Below are positions 1 through 12,239 of a stretch of DNA of 64,000 nucleotides, piece by piece; position 1 is the first letter of the stretch; every line of letters starts with the position of its first letter. Below the pieces are notes generated by a model. That model was not told the DNA's origin and searched no databases. It worked only from the letters and a program-made list of their open reading frames with translations. The translations under genes and the position numbers were made by a program. Origin of the DNA: Volutella citrinella (taxonomy: Eukaryota; Ascomycota; Sordariomycetes; Hypocreales; Nectriaceae); assembly GCA_034401135.1 (NCBI GenBank), contig JAWZSP010000009.1, positions 372,001 to 436,000 on the forward strand. The letters run 5' to 3'.

Positions 1-3000
1 ATGATTTGTACCGGTAGTACTATTTAGCCATTTAAACCGGACGGAGCTCTGAGGCTTCCCTTCAATCTCAATCTCAATCTCTCCTTACTTATCATGGACA
101 ACCTCCGCGAGCAGGTAATATAATGTGTGACTACAATTTGCGTAGCCGTCCTCTGCTAAACATAGACACTCGCAGGGTTAGTGGCGGCGTGCGCACTTGG
201 TTGGCGATGGCGTTTGCGCTCGGGGGTACGGAGGTACGTTATCGACATCCCGGACGGTTGGTAAGGACATGGTCAGAATGGTGGCGCTCTCGACGTCACC
301 ACGGATTGCCATTAACGGTTGTGGTCAGATCCGTCTGGAAGGCTTGGTCAGCATGCGCCGTCACAAGGGCAGAGCATTGTCCACGTCGACGCCCGCACGC
401 ATAGGACAGACAAAGAGGATTCAGTTGTGGAAAGCCAGGAGGAGCACCATGGCTTGCTCACCTGAAGGATATCTGTCCCGAAAATGATTGATTCCGCTCT
501 CTCGCTATCCAAAACTGGAGCCGCCTCTATCCTGTCGCAAAATCACCGGGGGTCGGACGTGGTCCGGCAAATATCCGACAGTAGACCTGCTTTGGGAGAA
601 GCGCAGGTCGGGCTTGTCGCCGGATCGCTATCCCAACACGGACCTCATGAGCGGCAATAGCAGCGGCCCCAGCTGTCTTCCCCGGTCCCTCCACACCATA
701 ATTATTCCTCCACACATGTTCAAAACTTGGCCGCGGCCCGATGGCCGAGCTGACTAACTAGCAACGGTATACCCCGTGCGTAGTGCCAGGGGGGGGATAA
801 TAAGACCTCCTTGGATCACGCCACACCGTCTCCACCCATATACCCTTGATTTCAGCCATGCTGCTAGCATCAAATCATGAACTGATCATGTCCTCGGACT
901 GGCTAACTCGGTTTGGGCATTGGGAACCAGAACATGGGGAGACATGACACATCGGCTAACGTGTTACGTTTTGGTTCAGATCGAAGCTTGTCGGGGACAT
1001 TCCGTGGCTCCGCGCTTGAAATCTCCAACAGTCTGGCATGGCGATTCTGCAGACCCCGTTCGCAACTCTATCTCCCGTATCGCCAAACACGCAAGGCGTA
1101 ACCATGCTCAATCACGCCATAGCAAGGCTCCTCGACGTGACAGTGCGCCGAGTATATCTATTGAACTTCGCCCGCAGTCGATCTCTCCGTTCCTCCTTTA
1201 TCACATCACGGGATGGACGACTTTGTCTAAGCTATGAGCCGCCCGGGTCTACGGGCTCATCCCCGGTGCCGTATCGGCTCGCAAAATCGCTCAGCTTAGG
1301 GGCTCCAGTCATCTACTTGGAGCCTCAGAATAGGCAATGTCCTTTTATTACAACTGGCTGGCCTTGTTCTTCTGGAGACCAAATGGAGCCACTAACGTGA
1401 GCGAATTTTGCGAGCCGATACGATATCTATGTGCTTGCCGATTTCCGTGCTCCCCTTCAGATAGTGTCGAGCAGGCTTGGCGGCGATATTGCTATATTGA
1501 ACCGCCTGGGTGTATTGATATGGCCAGAAAATCAGCAGCTGCACTTCATCCGAGGAAAGCCGCAGCAGCTGTTGCAAGAGGAGCACCACAGCTGCAACCA
1601 CAGCCTGTGCCTATTCTACCTTTTGCGACCGCAGCCGGAGAACCGGCCTTAAGGCTCTTGAACAACTCGATGCCTGGCGTGGGCGCTTTTTGCAGCCGAG
1701 ACGGATGATCGGCCGTTCCAACGGCCGAGTCGATTGATGCAACAGCCTGGCGACCGGCTGGCTACTAGCAACAGCCCAATTGGTGGCCTAGCCAGCTAAT
1801 TCAGCAGCCCGTCCAACAGCCTAGCCAGCTTGGCTACTGGAAAGAAAGATCGCGTGCCTGGCTACTGGCAACAGGCCGACCGGTGGCCAGCCAGCTAATT
1901 GAAAGCCCAACCCGTGGCATCGACTGGTGGCACAACCAACTAATTGAAAGCCCGACCGGCCGGTAGCATCGGCTGGTGGCAGACCAGGGAGACCCAGCTA
2001 ATTGAGAAGCCCGGCCAACAGCCTAGCTGGCTACTGGGAAAAGCGCGAACCTAGCTTGCTTCATCAGCGCTGCTGTACCTGACCTAAATGCTTTTAATCC
2101 CACCCGCCGCTCTATGCTATTCACGGCGACTGCCATGGCTTAACCCCGGCTGCGGTTGATCTAGTCTGGATAATACACCTCCGAGGCTCTAACGCAATGC
2201 ACGTGAAGAATAGGTTACTCAAGAGTAAACCGTAGGCCTGTGCATCAACGCCCAACGGCTGGGCGCCCTGTGCCGCCTCAATGCTTGTGAATCTATTGCT
2301 TGCATATATAGGACTCTTCTGCCTGGTTACTGCAATAGTGAAGGTAATTCTGGTCTGACTATGCAAACATTCGTTGGAGGCTACCGTTGTCGCGGGCACA
2401 CATCGATCTCGATGTCCCTGCGAGCGGACGGTGGAAATGAGGCCTGGATCACGCCCATTGCGCCATTGAGGTATGACTTGGACATGTGGACAGCGATTGA
2501 TTGCAATGCGATTTCGAATGCCATTCCAGACTGGGGGCCAAAAGTGCGAGGCTTGCTGGCCCTACAAGCGGAGGCGCCGTGGCACCGCTAGCAAGGTGTA
2601 GCTGACCAGGCGATCCCAATGTATAATAACAGCCACCTGGGGCTTATGAATGGATTAATTCCCAAGACACAGGTGCCCAAACAAAAATACAAATGTTCTT
2701 CAGTGGCAATGGTGGGACGGAGATACCCGGGGTGATAAGGAGACTGCGGGCTTCAATTTTACCAACACAGCAATCAAAGAACAAACCACAAGACAATTGA
2801 GCTCAGTACAAGAATACATCATGATGTCAATAAACTCAAGGAAGCAAAGTTCTGTGTCTGTATTGGCAATCCATGCGCGGGGTTCTTGGGACATGGATCT
2901 GAGGTCGTCGGCCTTTGAGACTATCATCCTACTAGCCGCTATTTAGATCTGGAATCAAGCCCATTGACTAAATACATTGAATCATCCGTCAATACTCAAG

Positions 3001-4561
3001 AACCTTCGGGCGTGCCGTAGATATGATTAATATTGAAGCTGAGTAGCTTGCTGGTACATGACAAAAAAGGAACATACACGTCGCGTGTACATTTCTGTAA
3101 TCCGGATGAGGCACTGCATAGGCCTGATGAAGTATCGTTGTGGTCACTCCAATGAGTACTTCTGTGCGAGCGCCATGTCACCACGGCCGTTCTCGGGCAC
3201 TGTGTTCCATTCCCCTTGTTGTCTATATGCGTGAGCCAAAGGTCGACATTGCTGGTTTGACAGGAGTCATTTCTCACGTCTGCTTCTAGACTTGCTGTTC
3301 TCTAACCTGTTGGTACGCCGGCTCGAATATTGTGAAGCTGTGTGAATGTAGGCGCAAAGGGGGTGAGTAGCCGTTGAAGTTGGAGCAGGGTAAAGAGTTC
3401 TGTAGTAGTCACACAGCATAAAACCGCGGCATGAATGCAGACTGTTGAGAACGTTGGGCTCCAGTCCCCCGGAGCACATGTTCCTCCTCAGCCTAAGCGT
3501 GGAAATAGTAATGGGGCTTTTGCCATGTTGGATTCTAGGTCAGGGCCCGTCTGCTTCGAAAATGGCAGCCGTTGCGCCACAGAACCGGCTAGAACGTGAA
3601 TCGACTTGAGGAGAAACAGAGTTTCGCATGCTCGGGTATCGCAGACATAGTTCAATACCCGACAGCGCTAATCCAATACAAGACGCTGCGCCGCGAGGGC
3701 CAGACAAATGGCAGGAGATTATCATCCAGGGGCGGGAAGTTGAGGTGACAAATTGCACGGCTGGGAAGGCTTTGTTGCCAGAACGACACTGTGGGATCCG
3801 CATGTTTGCCGCACACAAGGCATCACCGACGCCCATGGTGAACATCCTCCCTAGTGCAATGACCTCTCGTCACTCGCATCTAGCAACTCTTAAGACGGAG
3901 GGCCCGACGGATAGCCCAGAGTCCCTGAAAGTGAGGTTTAAGAAATGGAGGGTGTGTGGAACCCTGTGAAGGCGATTTCATGGTGGTAAACATGGCAAGA
4001 CTTCGTGACTTTTCACCTTTCGTCGAAGAATCAGAAACCGTCAACGCCATGTTTCCGTCGCAGAGGCAGTGTTCGATTCTACATCCCTGCCTTCTACACA
4101 TTCCTCCATGCTCATCTTGTCTAGACTATTTTCATTGGCACCCAGCAACCAGGAACAAGGGCCAGACGGTAGACCCGAAAGCCAGAATGATCTGCGAAGA
4201 GTATGGATCCGGGCCTAGAATGCTGTCAGACAAGGTTTTGGCACTCAGCCTCCTCCCAGTCTGTTGGATCGAGATAAGGTTCGGGATCTAAGGGCGAGGC
4301 CTGCGCCCAAGACCAATGCGGATACCCTTTTCCAAACTCAGTAATCAGTCCATCCGTGGCCTGGGCTTGGCCTGTCATCGGGCTCACCGTCACCAAACAA
4401 TGTGTATAAGAAGAAGCGACCTTCTATTCTCCTAGCTTTCTTCCACAACCAAACCACCGACCAAGTCATTCCTTCTTTCACAAGATATCTTGTCCGACCG
4501 AGTCTTTCTCTTGTCCGACCAAGTCTTTCTCTTTAACAAACACCAAACACGATCCTTGACA
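1..4561. other. Gene-poor region, no supported gene
   Basis: I see no open frame with recognisable protein similarity, no plausible exon chain and no transposase or reverse-transcriptase motif on either strand. All open frames are short and mutually overlapping. A degenerate tandem repeat lies inside (1735-2045). The last 150 bases form the promoter and leader of the small secreted protein gene that starts at 4562, with a TATAAG at 4405-4410. Confidence 0.6.
1735..2045. repeat. Degenerate minisatellite-like repeat
   Basis: Two short themes alternate with variation. One is a CCAGCTAATT(G)AAAGCCC-like block, seen near 1790, 1890, 1937 and 1997. The other is a GGCTACTGG/GGCTACTAGCAACAG-like block, seen near 1760, 1830, 1858 and 2030. 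Both are joined by CCGACCGG/CGGCTGGTGGC segments. The units are unequal (about 45-100 bp) and mutated, so this is an old array. No coding sense was found. Confidence 0.6.
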
Positions 4562-5155
4562 ATGCAGCTGTCAGCTTTCGTCACTCTCTCCCTGGCCACC
4601 ATGGCCCTGGCTATGCCTACCCCTCTCTCTGACGTTCCCAATGCGGATTCCGCAACCAAGATTATCGACCCCACCTGCGCCGTAAGTATCTTCTCAACTA
4701 CAAAATGAATGGGCAGCGGCTAATAGATGTTGCGATTGAAGATGAATCAAGTATATTCGGACTGTGCGACTAGCTGCCCCATCACCTGTGCCAACAAGAA
4801 GGCCCCCCCTTCTTCATGCGTCAGTAGCTGTACTGCCGGCTGTGCCTGCAAGAGCGGATATGTCATGGGTCCTGTGAGTTTTGCTAGTTGACCCGTTTCG
4901 CAGTAGTGTACTGATGCGCCGTAGCTCGGCATCTGCGTCAAGCCTTGGCTTTGCTCTGTTGTCACACTTCCCGAATTCAAGGGCGGCCTATCCGGAACCA
5001 TGACACCCCAGGATTCGTCCAAGAAGTCGTCGCCCAAGAAATCTTCATCCAAGACGGTTCCTCCCAAGCCTGATTCGCCCGAGCCCACTTCGACTCAGGC
5101 CGCTTCGAACCAGGCTCCTTCGCTCAGTCCCGACGAGATGACCATCAATGTTTGA
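4562..5155 (+). CDS. Small secreted cysteine-rich protein, TIL-domain-like
   Basis: Model: exons 4562-4681, 4742-4873, 4925-5155 (160 aa); both introns are GT..AG. The N-terminus is a clear signal peptide (MQLSAFVTLSLATMALA). The second exon carries closely spaced cysteines (CATSC, ITC, SCVSSC, GCAC) and the third adds ICVKPWLC. This matches the ten-cysteine trypsin-inhibitor-like (TIL) fold, known in secreted protease inhibitors. After the Cys domain comes a Ser/Lys/Pro-rich tail of about 60 residues with SSKKSSPKKSSSK-type repeats, probably unstructured. The start was chosen because the signal peptide begins exactly there. Inference: a secreted serine-protease inhibitor or effector-like protein. 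The protease target cannot be read from the sequence. Confidence 0.75.
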
Positions 5156-7839
5156 AGAATCAGCGGTCCTCTCATGATTTCATATTCAATGGCATGGCAA
5201 ATTTCACGAAGATGGGATTTCAAATGAGCGCGATTACGACTTGGGAACGCGATACATGTTGGCATAGCAAGACATTATAGATTGGGGCCTAGATTATAGA
5301 TGGCAATATAACATGAGTACTCCTTGAGATGATGGGTATGTCATCTACTGTGAAATTAGCTGTGGGTTCTATTGCGCAGACATGAGGCTGTGTGTTGCAC
5401 GGGCTTGTCGAATCGTCTTCCATAACATGAGTACTCCACATCTTATCACACACCACATCCAAGCACTTGACGTTCCAAAAGTCCGCTAGTTGTTTGATGT
5501 ATACTGATTTATCCTGTGCTAGTGTGGATGTACCTAGTAGTAAGTAAAAAGTCTCGTGCATTCTAGTGTCTTCTCGCCTTGAGCAAGCGTCTTTTGCAAT
5601 TTATTCCTAGAAATTGCTCCATTTTAGAGACTAGCCACTTGATAACTATATCTACCTTCTACGATTGCCGGAAACGACCTACTAGTCTAACTGTCGACCT
5701 TATTATCCAAAAATATCTCCTGTAAATGAGATGAGGCAGCACTAGGTGATAACGAAGCACGGAGTTGGATCTCAATGGGCCAAAATCCAGCCCCTACCCT
5801 ACGGCTGCACAGCACAGACTGGATGATTGCTCAACTTGGGGCTGCCCCGCCTGGCTGGGGCAAATTCGGTACGGGCCGTCTGTGATTGGCTTCGCGTAGG
5901 CATAGCGGCCGTCGGTGACTGGCGAGCCGCAAAACAGCGCCCAGAGGCTTGGCCTGATGGATCATGGAGGAACGCAAAGACAAATGGCTGGCGGTAAGCT
6001 CGATTGCGTCCACGGGAGAGGCTGAGTGGTAGTCCCAAGCGGAGACTCGATGCAGGTCGAGCGATTAGCCCCTAGCGCGGATCTCTGTGCTGTGGGCTTC
6101 GGCTGGCCTGTCCCTCGCCTCGAGAGTGGAAACGCCCACGGGCCAAGTAAGCACAAGCCGCCGTCGATTGGGTGTCGAGTGGGCGGGAGATCGCCGAACT
6201 ACCCGATGTGGAGATGGAGACCACATGGTGAGACTGGCATCTGGCCCAAGATTGGTTTATGTGATTGCTCCCTTTCCCCGGGCCCACACCTTCAGGATGC
6301 GGCCTCAAGATTGAGGGTTGGTTGGCATCGAAACGGCGGCTTGATGATCATCTGGCTAAGCCTAGATGCCGCGTCAACGGTTCTTGGAAGGCGTTAAGCG
6401 CTTCTTTTATACCGTCAGCCATTAATAGAGGGATCACGCGTGGATGTGTGCTGGTTCTCCGGCGTGTGAGAGAGAATAGATCTCCATTCCATGGTTTCTT
6501 TTCCTAAGCGATCGATCTTCATGACTCGCGGGGCTGTAAGCAGCTGCGGAGCCGTGACGATGGCGCATCGGAGGTACTTTGCTTTTGCTGGCAAATTGTA
6601 TGCTGGCAATGGTACCCAGGGCATCCTTGCAGCTCTCATCTCTTCTCCACGAGCTTGTGTCCAAGGTGCATGTAGCTGAATCTGTTGGGTGGACGGACGG
6701 TGGGTAATGGTGGAGAGGCTGCGGCACCACAGCTCCTGGACGTGAGCTAAGCCGTGTCCGTTCCTGCTAGAGGCAGTCTAAGTCGAGTCTAGGGCATCAC
6801 GCTGCACAATACGGCCTGGGCACGATCTTGGGATGGACATGGTAATAATACCGCACCATGGGAATCCCTACGAGGCCTCACGAACCCAAGGCGAATCGCC
6901 AGGCCCGGGGTGCTCGTCGTGGTTAGTGATGCTTCTGCTGCCCGCAAAGAGGGCTGCAGAGCCCACCTACGCGCGCGTCTTAAGTGGTCATGGTAGAGAG
7001 TGGACAGGTGTGTCCGGGAAGGACCCTGCACGAGTATATCTGCCGGCAATTGGCTTCGGATATACCAAAGCACCAAGCACAAGGTGCCCGGATCCCAAAG
7101 TGGCATCTCGGATCCAGAATGGGTCGCCGCTATCCCAATCTTGGTGCATCCTCGCGAAGTTGGGCCATCGACACGCGCGGGTGCTTCGAGTCAGTCTCCA
7201 TCGACGACGCTACTTGCTATGACCATGTGCCTTGCCAAGGTGAATACTCCATAGATTATTTGATGCAATGGACACTCATTTAGTAGCCGAGAGACTATTG
7301 GATCTGTGAGAAGCAAGATAATGGAGTGCATTGCGTCTACGTCGATGCCCATCACGACACCACCGTCATGAAGTTCGCAGGGTGAATTCTGCCCCTCCCC
7401 CTGACCACAACAGCAAAACAAACAAACCGGAGATAAAATCCTTTGCCATGTGCGTGCCCTGACCTAGCCTGCGCCCCGATGTCACAAGCAACGCCACCGG
7501 CACGTGTTGGTTGGCGATACGCAGTAGCTCCTCGATTAGCGCCCAGGCATCCTAGCTTGTCTCAGGTCTCAACGCATGCCACCCGGTGAGCCTCCCGCGC
7601 GCTGAAGTGCAAGATCTTGCCGGGAATGTCAATAGCTTGTCTGCTTCCCCCCGGATTAGCGTGCAGTAGCCTCTCAGCCTCGCTTCGCCTGCTCATTCAA
7701 CCTGGGCGACGAAGCATCTTGGCAGACCCGCGATGGACCAACGGCGGATATAAAGACGTGCCAGCTCGCCCGCCGTTGTGGCTGCTAACTGCATCTGCCT
7801 GTGATCTGCAAGACACATCAGCCCAGCTCGACAATCACA
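5156..7839. other. Intergenic spacer, 2.7 kb
   Basis: There are many short overlapping frames on both strands between 5.8 and 7.3 kb, but none has family similarity, a signal peptide or splice-linked continuation. The right end holds the promoter of the GMC oxidoreductase gene. Confidence 0.5.
7749..7755 (+). promoter_or_regulatory. TATA box of the GMC oxidoreductase gene
   Basis: A TATAAAG motif lies 85-91 bases upstream of the start codon at 7840, the usual distance in filamentous fungi. Confidence 0.5.
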
Positions 7840-9840
7840 ATGCGTTCCTTTGCAGCCTGGGCACTGCCCCTCCTCGTGCCGGCCACCTTCCCGGCTGCCG
7901 CAACTGCTGACGTGCCCTTCATCGACAAGTACCTCGAGCCCCTGAGTGCTCTCATCAAGAGCGCCTACGCCGGAGATGCGTGGAAGGTTGGCGAGCTTGG
8001 CTCCGTGGGCCCCGTCCTCGGCAAGGACGCCAGCTACGACTACATTGTCGTCGGCGGCGGCACTGCTGGCAACACCATCGGCTACCGCCTCGCCAAGGCC
8101 GGCCACAGCGTCGCCATCGTCGAGGCCGGTAGTTTCCTGGAGGTGAATGCGGACAAGCCCGTCCTCGCCAACGCCCCCGGCGGCGTCATCGCCGGCAGTG
8201 GCTCCAGCCTGCTCGACTCCAACCCTGCCCGCGACTGGCGCTTCGCTACCGAGCCCCAGACCAGCGCCAACAACCGCGAGATTCACTACGCGCGCGGCAA
8301 GACGCTGGGTGGCTCCTCGGAGCTCAACTTCCTCGTCTACCACCGGCCCACTGAGGGGACCATGGCCAAGTGGGCTGAGGAGACGGGCGACGACAGCTAC
8401 AAGCGAGTTGACCGCACGGACAAGACAAACGATGGGGGAATGTGCTAACAAGACACCAGGTGGGAGAACATGCTGCCTCACTTCCAGGCCAGTGCCAGCT
8501 TCACTCCTCCCAACGATGCCCTGCGCGGACCCAACGTCACGACCTCGTACGACGCCTCCGTCTTCTCCCAGCAGGGCGGCCCCGTGCAGGTCAGCTACGC
8601 CAACTTCGTGCCCACATGGGCCACCGTCGTCGAAAAGGCCCTCCAGTCGCTGGGCCTCAAGAGCATCGACGGCCTTAACAGCGGCAAGCTCCTCGGCTAC
8701 GCCTACAGCACCACCACCGTGACCCCAAAGAGCGTCATCCGCAGCTCCTCGTCCGACTTTGTCAAGGCCGCGCGCGATGAGAAGCTCAAGAAGCTTAAGG
8801 TGTACACCCAGACGCTCGGCAAGAAGGTCCTCTTCAACCGCAAGAACAAGGCCACTGGCGTGCTCGTCAGCACCCTTGGCGTCGAGTATACCCTCAAGGC
8901 TCGCAAGGAGGTCATTGTCAGCGGCGGCGCCTTCCAGTCGCCCCAGATCCTCATGCTCTCTGGCGTCGGCCCCAGGAAGCACCTCGAGGAGTTCAAGATT
9001 GACGTTGTGGCTGACCTGCCCGGCGTCGGCCAGAACCTCATGGACCACATCCTCTTTGGCCCTACCTTTGAGGTCGCCGGCCTCCTCGACACCCTCAGCA
9101 TTGCCGTCAACAGCCCCGAGATCCTCAAGGGAGCTCTCGACGCCTACATCCAGCAAAAGGCCGGCCCCCTGACGTCGAACCAGGTCGAGCTCCTCGGCTG
9201 GGAGAAGCTGCCCCACGAGTACCGCTCCAACTTCTCCGAGAAGACGCTCAAGGACCTCGAGTACTTCCCCAGCGACTGGCCCGAGGTCGAGTTCATCCCC
9301 CTCAACGCCTATCTCAGCGACTGGTCGTTCCCTCTCCTGCAGCAGCCCACCGACGGCAAGGCCTACACTAACTTGATGGGCGCCCTCGTAGCCCCCCTGT
9401 CCCGCGGCAACATCACCCTACAGTCCGCCGACGCCTCCGACGCGCCCCTCATCAACCCCAACTTCCTTAGCGACAAGGGTGACCAGGAGGTTGCCATCGC
9501 GATGTATCGCCGCATTCGCCAAGTCGCCCACTCGGAGCCCCTCAAGGGCATTGTCCTCAACGAGGCCTACCCCGGTGCCGAGCACGAGACGGATGAGCAG
9601 ATCCTCGCCGTCCTGCGCAAGACCATGATGACCGTCTGGCACGCCGCCTGTTCCTGCAAGATGGGCAAGAAGGATGACCCCATGGCCGTCCTCGACTCCC
9701 AGGCCCGTGTCTACGGCGTCGAGGGCCTGCGTGTTGTCGACGCCTCGGCCTTTCCCGTCCTGATTCCCGGCCACCCCCAGGGTTCCGTCTACGCCCTTGC
9801 GGAGAAGATTGCCGCCGACATTATCGCACGCCGCAAGTAA
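7840..9840 (+). CDS. Secreted GMC-family FAD oxidoreductase
   Basis: Model: exons 7840-8402 and 8460-9840 (647 aa). Residues 1-23 form a signal peptide. The dinucleotide-binding glycine motif YIVVGGGTAG is at about 68-77, followed by the acidic residue in VAIVEAG. GMC signature regions follow (ARGKTLGGSS, then GAFQSPQILMLSGVGP). The two active-site histidines of the family are in VWHAACSCKMG (about H582) and PGHPQGS (about H626), spaced as in glucose oxidase. The family oxidises alcohols or sugars with FAD and passes electrons to O2 or quinones (CAZy AA3-like). The substrate is not deducible. The intron is GC-AG: only GC at 8403, with CTAAC before the acceptor at 8459, keeps the frame (DDSYK-WENML). 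A 507-residue open frame on the other strand (7693-9216) is a codon-bias shadow. Confidence 0.9.
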
Positions 9841-10266
9841 CAGTTTCGTCAGGACGGGAAGGCGGAGAGTGAGAGGTGTTTATCATAATGGCGCTCAGCG
9901 AGACTCATAGCATTTAATGTTAATGACATGTATATAAAATGATTGGTTTATGGAGCTGTATATAGACTATTGATTATATCTTATCATTCTGTCTTGATGA
10001 TTGAAGTAACATTTACTCCATCAGCTGCGAAGCGGCCTTTTGAGGCCCGGCAACGGGTAGTTCAGTTAGGTCGTCACAGCATTGAATAGGCTTTATATCG
10101 CTACCGCCATGTTGGGGTTTTGATGTTCGTTTGCTATTCATTTACGTTGCTCCTCGGTGATTCTGTGTGCTTGGCCGGACCTATTAGGCTTGGAGAGTGG
10201 ATTCCAGGCTGGTGTCTGATCTTTGGCCTGTTGTGTCCTTGTCGAGTATCGGTGAGAGTTGCTTTT
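9841..10266. other. 3' spacer between convergent genes
   Basis: This AT-richer sequence holds the 3' ends of the GMC gene (plus strand) and the aquaporin gene (minus strand). I see nothing else in it. Confidence 0.5.
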
Positions 10267-11383
10267 TCAGTGTGAAATCTTATCCCAAGGAGGGATCAAG
10301 TAGTACATGGTGCCATGAACCACACAAGCAACTAGATCTGGTACCCTGATAAACTGTTAGCTCTGTGCTGCAAGATCTATGCTATTGCATCGAAACATCT
10401 TGACCTACCAATGAACCCAATGCCAGCTTGGGAACTTGCTGCCGACAAACACTCCAAAGCATCGAGCGGGGTTGAGACCGGCACCGCCATAGCCATAGCG
10501 TGTGAACGAAGTGCTAAATGTCAGGGTGCCAAATGCAATGCCCACGAGACAAGGAGCCAGTCCAGGCCCGACAATCTGTGCCTGGCGAGGGTCCAAGCCG
10601 ACTCCGAATGCGAGGAACAGGAGGATAGTTGCGGCCACTAGCTCAATAACAAAGGCATCTTCCACGGGAATGAACTCTGGATAGAGAAAGCACCCACCGG
10701 CCTGGAAATCTCTTGATCCGTAGCTAGCCCGCACAAGCAGTCCACCGATCGATGCGCCTCCAACCTGGAAGGACAAGTACAGCACCATGCGTGGGAAAGA
10801 ACATAGGCGGGCAAAGAAGGTTGCGACGGTGATGAGCGGGTTGAAGTGGGCACCCGAGACGGGTCCAAAGGAAGTGATGAAGAGCGACAGGAAGGATATG
10901 TTGACGATGCCACCGATGAGCGGAGCGATGAAGGCGGCGTTGTTGAAGGGCCCAAACCTCTCACTCGGGGGTGCGGGAATGCGGGCTGGCGCAAGGGAAA
11001 CCCACACGGTGATGTATGTGATTAATAGAGTGCCTGCCAGGAGATTAGGCTCGTCCAGTCTTGCAAACGGGCGAATACTGACCCATGCCCTCAATGATTG
11101 CTGCTTTCCAGAGGTTCTTGTGCAAAAAGGGCTTGCAGTCCATCAGCTCGGCGAGACTCATGTGCGGCTCCGCGTCGGGCTCCTTCTCGAGCGCAACCGT
11201 GTCGTACGAAAACTCCCTCTCGAGCATCGACGTCTGGTTCGCGCCGATGCGGCCGGCAAAGGGGTGCACATTGTAGCGGTACCGCGACGCGGGCCGGGAC
11301 CCCGGGACCGAGTCCATGCTGTACGCCCGCGACACGGAGCCCGTCTCGGCCAGGTGCTCTGGATGCGGCGATGAAGGCGCCAT
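10267..11383 (-). CDS. Aquaporin / MIP-family channel
   Basis: Model on the minus strand: 11383-11083, 11033-10409, 10345-10267 (334 aa). Both introns are GT..AG and the last has GCTAAC as branch site. An N-terminal extension of about 95 residues (Ser/Pro/Tyr rich) precedes the six-helix channel. Half-helix motifs are SGAHFNPL in loop B, where the usual NPA is NPL, and GLNPAR in loop E. The final exon supplies helix six and the tail (VVHGTMYYLIPPW), which fits fungal aquaporins and supports the intron. The first in-frame ATG is at 11383; the open frame extends only slightly further, without an ATG. The family moves water and often glycerol across membranes. The NPL variant makes permeability hard to predict. 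It converges with the GMC gene. Confidence 0.87.
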
Positions 11384-12159
11384 TGGGACTGTGCGATGCT
11401 TCAACGGGATGAAGGAAGCGATAACAGAGGTCTAGGGCAGAATCCTCAATGGCCTTGTGAGAAATGTGCGCTGGGAGCGGAGGCTCAAGTTCAAGTTGAC
11501 GGCATCGCTCTGCCGAGCCCGGGCGGGTCGGCTCGCCTGGGCAGCGCTCGTCGTATCCTGTCCATGGGTTTGGAATTATGTAATCTTTACGGCCGAATAA
11601 ATGTCGCTCATTCTGGGGGGGAGTAGAACAGTATTTGGCTTTGATCGCTGGAATCGGACTGACTAAGGATCTTAGGGTCCTGACACACCATGACAGAAGC
11701 TGACGTAGGAAATGGCTTAGTCAGATTTGCTCCATCGCGACGATCTGCACTTATCAATCGAACATGTACGATAAAGATGAGCCGGATTGTTTGAAATGTG
11801 GTCACTGGGTGCTAGCAGTGAGCGCAGCTGCAAACCGTATTATTGGCATCGTGAACAGGATCAACGATACCTGTCGAGCCCAAATCTCCAGACAAGGTTG
11901 AGAAACAGGCAACTTCTCTACTAAATTTGTGCCCTAGAGCAATCATCCCTCGCGGCATATCTGCCAAATCCCATTGGCAGTTTGCATCGAGTTCCCGCTC
12001 GCCTCCTACTGCCGATTCAGAGATTTAGTTTTCGAATACCAAGTGACAGCACGCAGCCAAGCGTGCCCGAGCTGTCGTACCTTTCCTCTCAGCGCTATCA
12101 TTCGCCTTGATATGAGTTGGCGTAGGGGGCTCTCGCTCCCTTTGCAAGAAGACATTCTC

Positions 12160-12190
12160 GGGTTAGGGTTAGAATGTACAACCCTAACCC
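12160..12190. repeat. Telomere-like inverted repeat (TTAGGG arms)
   Basis: The 11-base arm GGGTTAGGGTT (12160-12170) and its exact reverse complement AACCCTAACCC (12180-12190) flank a 9-base loop. Each arm holds nearly two units of TTAGGG, the usual telomere repeat of filamentous ascomycetes. Confidence 0.8.
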
Positions 12191-12239
12191 TAATGAGAGG
12201 AAAGACAGGGGCCTTTCGACAACTTGGTACTTTTCGCAC

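Noticed and set aside
3540..3969. Overlapping 101- and 113-codon frames on opposite strands
   Set aside because: Neither shows a recognisable domain or splice-supported extension.
1..4500. Possible RIP-mutated transposon
   Set aside because: GC content and the absence of stop-riddled transposase or RT similarity by eye give no support.
7693..9216. 507-codon open frame on the minus strand
   Set aside because: It lies exactly opposite the GMC oxidoreductase; C-rich third positions of that gene remove stops on the other strand. Its translation is low-complexity (V/G/E/D/L rich) with no family motif.
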